Positions 6,276 to 6,391 of a DNA stretch of 6,391 bases are shown in pieces. The translations under genes and the position numbers were made by a program. Position 1 is the stretch's first letter. Every line of letters begins with the position of its first letter. The notes under the pieces are model-generated. The model was given only the letters and a program-made list of their open reading frames with translations, did not search any database and had not been told where the DNA came from. The DNA lies in assembly GCA_029940345.1 (NCBI GenBank), contig JAOZRC010000327.1, forward strand, positions 1 through 6,391, written 5' to 3'. This DNA is from Desulfobacterales bacterium (GTDB taxonomy: Bacteria; Desulfobacterota; Desulfobacteria; Desulfobacterales; JAUCGF01).

Positions 6276-6346
6276 AGCGGAAAGCCGTTCCGCTTTTTCA
6301 ACCTCAAAGCGGCTATGGACGACGCGGAACAGCTTTCCGCGTTACA
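6271..6346. repeat. Inverted pair of near-identical palindromes, REP/BIME-like
   Basis: The first unit (6277-6293) is GCGGAAAGCCGTTCCGC. The second (6324-6340), GCGGAACAGCTTTCCGC, matches its reverse complement at 16 of 17 positions. Each is a hairpin: 6276-6282 with 6288-6294 (7 pairs), and 6322-6329 with 6335-6342 (8 pairs), both with 5-base loops. Both units are preceded on their own strand by TGTA then G or A (TGTAG at 6271 on the plus strand, TGTAA ending at 6346 on the minus strand). A GTAR tetranucleotide before an imperfect palindrome, in two head-to-head copies, is the layout of REP/BIME elements. No REP-associated transposase is in the window. Confidence 0.6.
6276..6298 (+). terminator. 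Rho-independent terminator after the AlbA_2/GHKL gene
   Basis: A perfect 7-bp GC-rich stem AGCGGAA/TTCCGCT with loop AGCCG starts at the base after the stop codon. It is followed at once by TTTT (6295-6298), with the last stem base also T. The layout is a textbook intrinsic terminator and would end the cassette transcript. It is also the first palindrome of the repeat pair, so the repeat appears to serve as the terminator. The second hairpin has no T-run in either direction and is not called a terminator. Confidence 0.75.
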
Positions 6347-6391
6347 TTAGTGTCCCAGCTTGTGTTAGTAGCCCAAAATCGAATCAGTATA
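6347..6391. other. Noncoding tail, nothing identified
   Basis: These last 45 bases contain no reading frame of useful length, no hairpin and no recognised site. A near-repeat of GTGTCCCAGC and GTGTTAGTAGCCC is visible but too loose to interpret. Confidence 0.3.

Noticed and set aside
6322..6346. Second hairpin as a terminator for a convergent gene
   Set aside because: The stem is strong but no T-run follows it on either strand; it is better explained as the second unit of the repeat pair.
1..6391. CRISPR array, tRNA/rRNA genes, insertion sequence
   Set aside because: No regularly spaced repeats, cloverleaf-like segments, rRNA-like blocks or transposase motifs were seen on either strand.

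Overview
The window looks like bacterial chromosome of moderate to low GC, with all genes on the + strand. Activated-fucose genes next to an ABC-2 polysaccharide exporter permease suggest a Gram-negative bacterium making a fucose-containing O antigen or capsule. The left-edge repeat and the abundance of AAA-ATPase_like/PDDEXK_9 proteins in such genomes recall environmental proteobacteria (Methylococcales- or Thiotrichales-like gammaproteobacteria, or deltaproteobacterial lineages). That placement is inference and weak.

Bases 1-106 hold the edge of a probable dispersed palindromic repeat, a good sigma70-type promoter and a small hairpin touching the first start codon. Bases 107-3200 are the 3' part of a surface-polysaccharide operon. 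gmd (GDP-mannose 4,6-dehydratase) and fcl (GDP-L-fucose synthase, 3 bp downstream, TTG start) together convert GDP-mannose to GDP-L-fucose. A Wzm/KpsM-type permease overlaps the end of fcl by 29 bp. The ATPase partner (Wzt/KpsT) that normally sits beside such a permease is not in the window.

From about 3200 the content changes to visibly AT-richer accessory genes. There is a short coiled-coil reading frame whose 5' end looks damaged: a good Shine-Dalgarno and ATG open the wrong frame. Next is a 524-residue AAA-ATPase_like plus PD-(D/E)XK (PDDEXK_9) protein, then a 396-residue AlbA_2 (Schlafen-type) plus GHKL-ATPase protein starting inside the previous stop codon (TAATG overlap). The tight coupling suggests the last two act together. 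A nucleic-acid-directed or defence role is only a hypothesis. The last stop codon lies inside a pair of inverted, nearly identical palindromes (6271-6346) that resembles a REP/BIME element. Its first hairpin, followed by five T residues, also makes a convincing intrinsic terminator.

No tRNA, rRNA, CRISPR array, transposase or integrase gene was seen.
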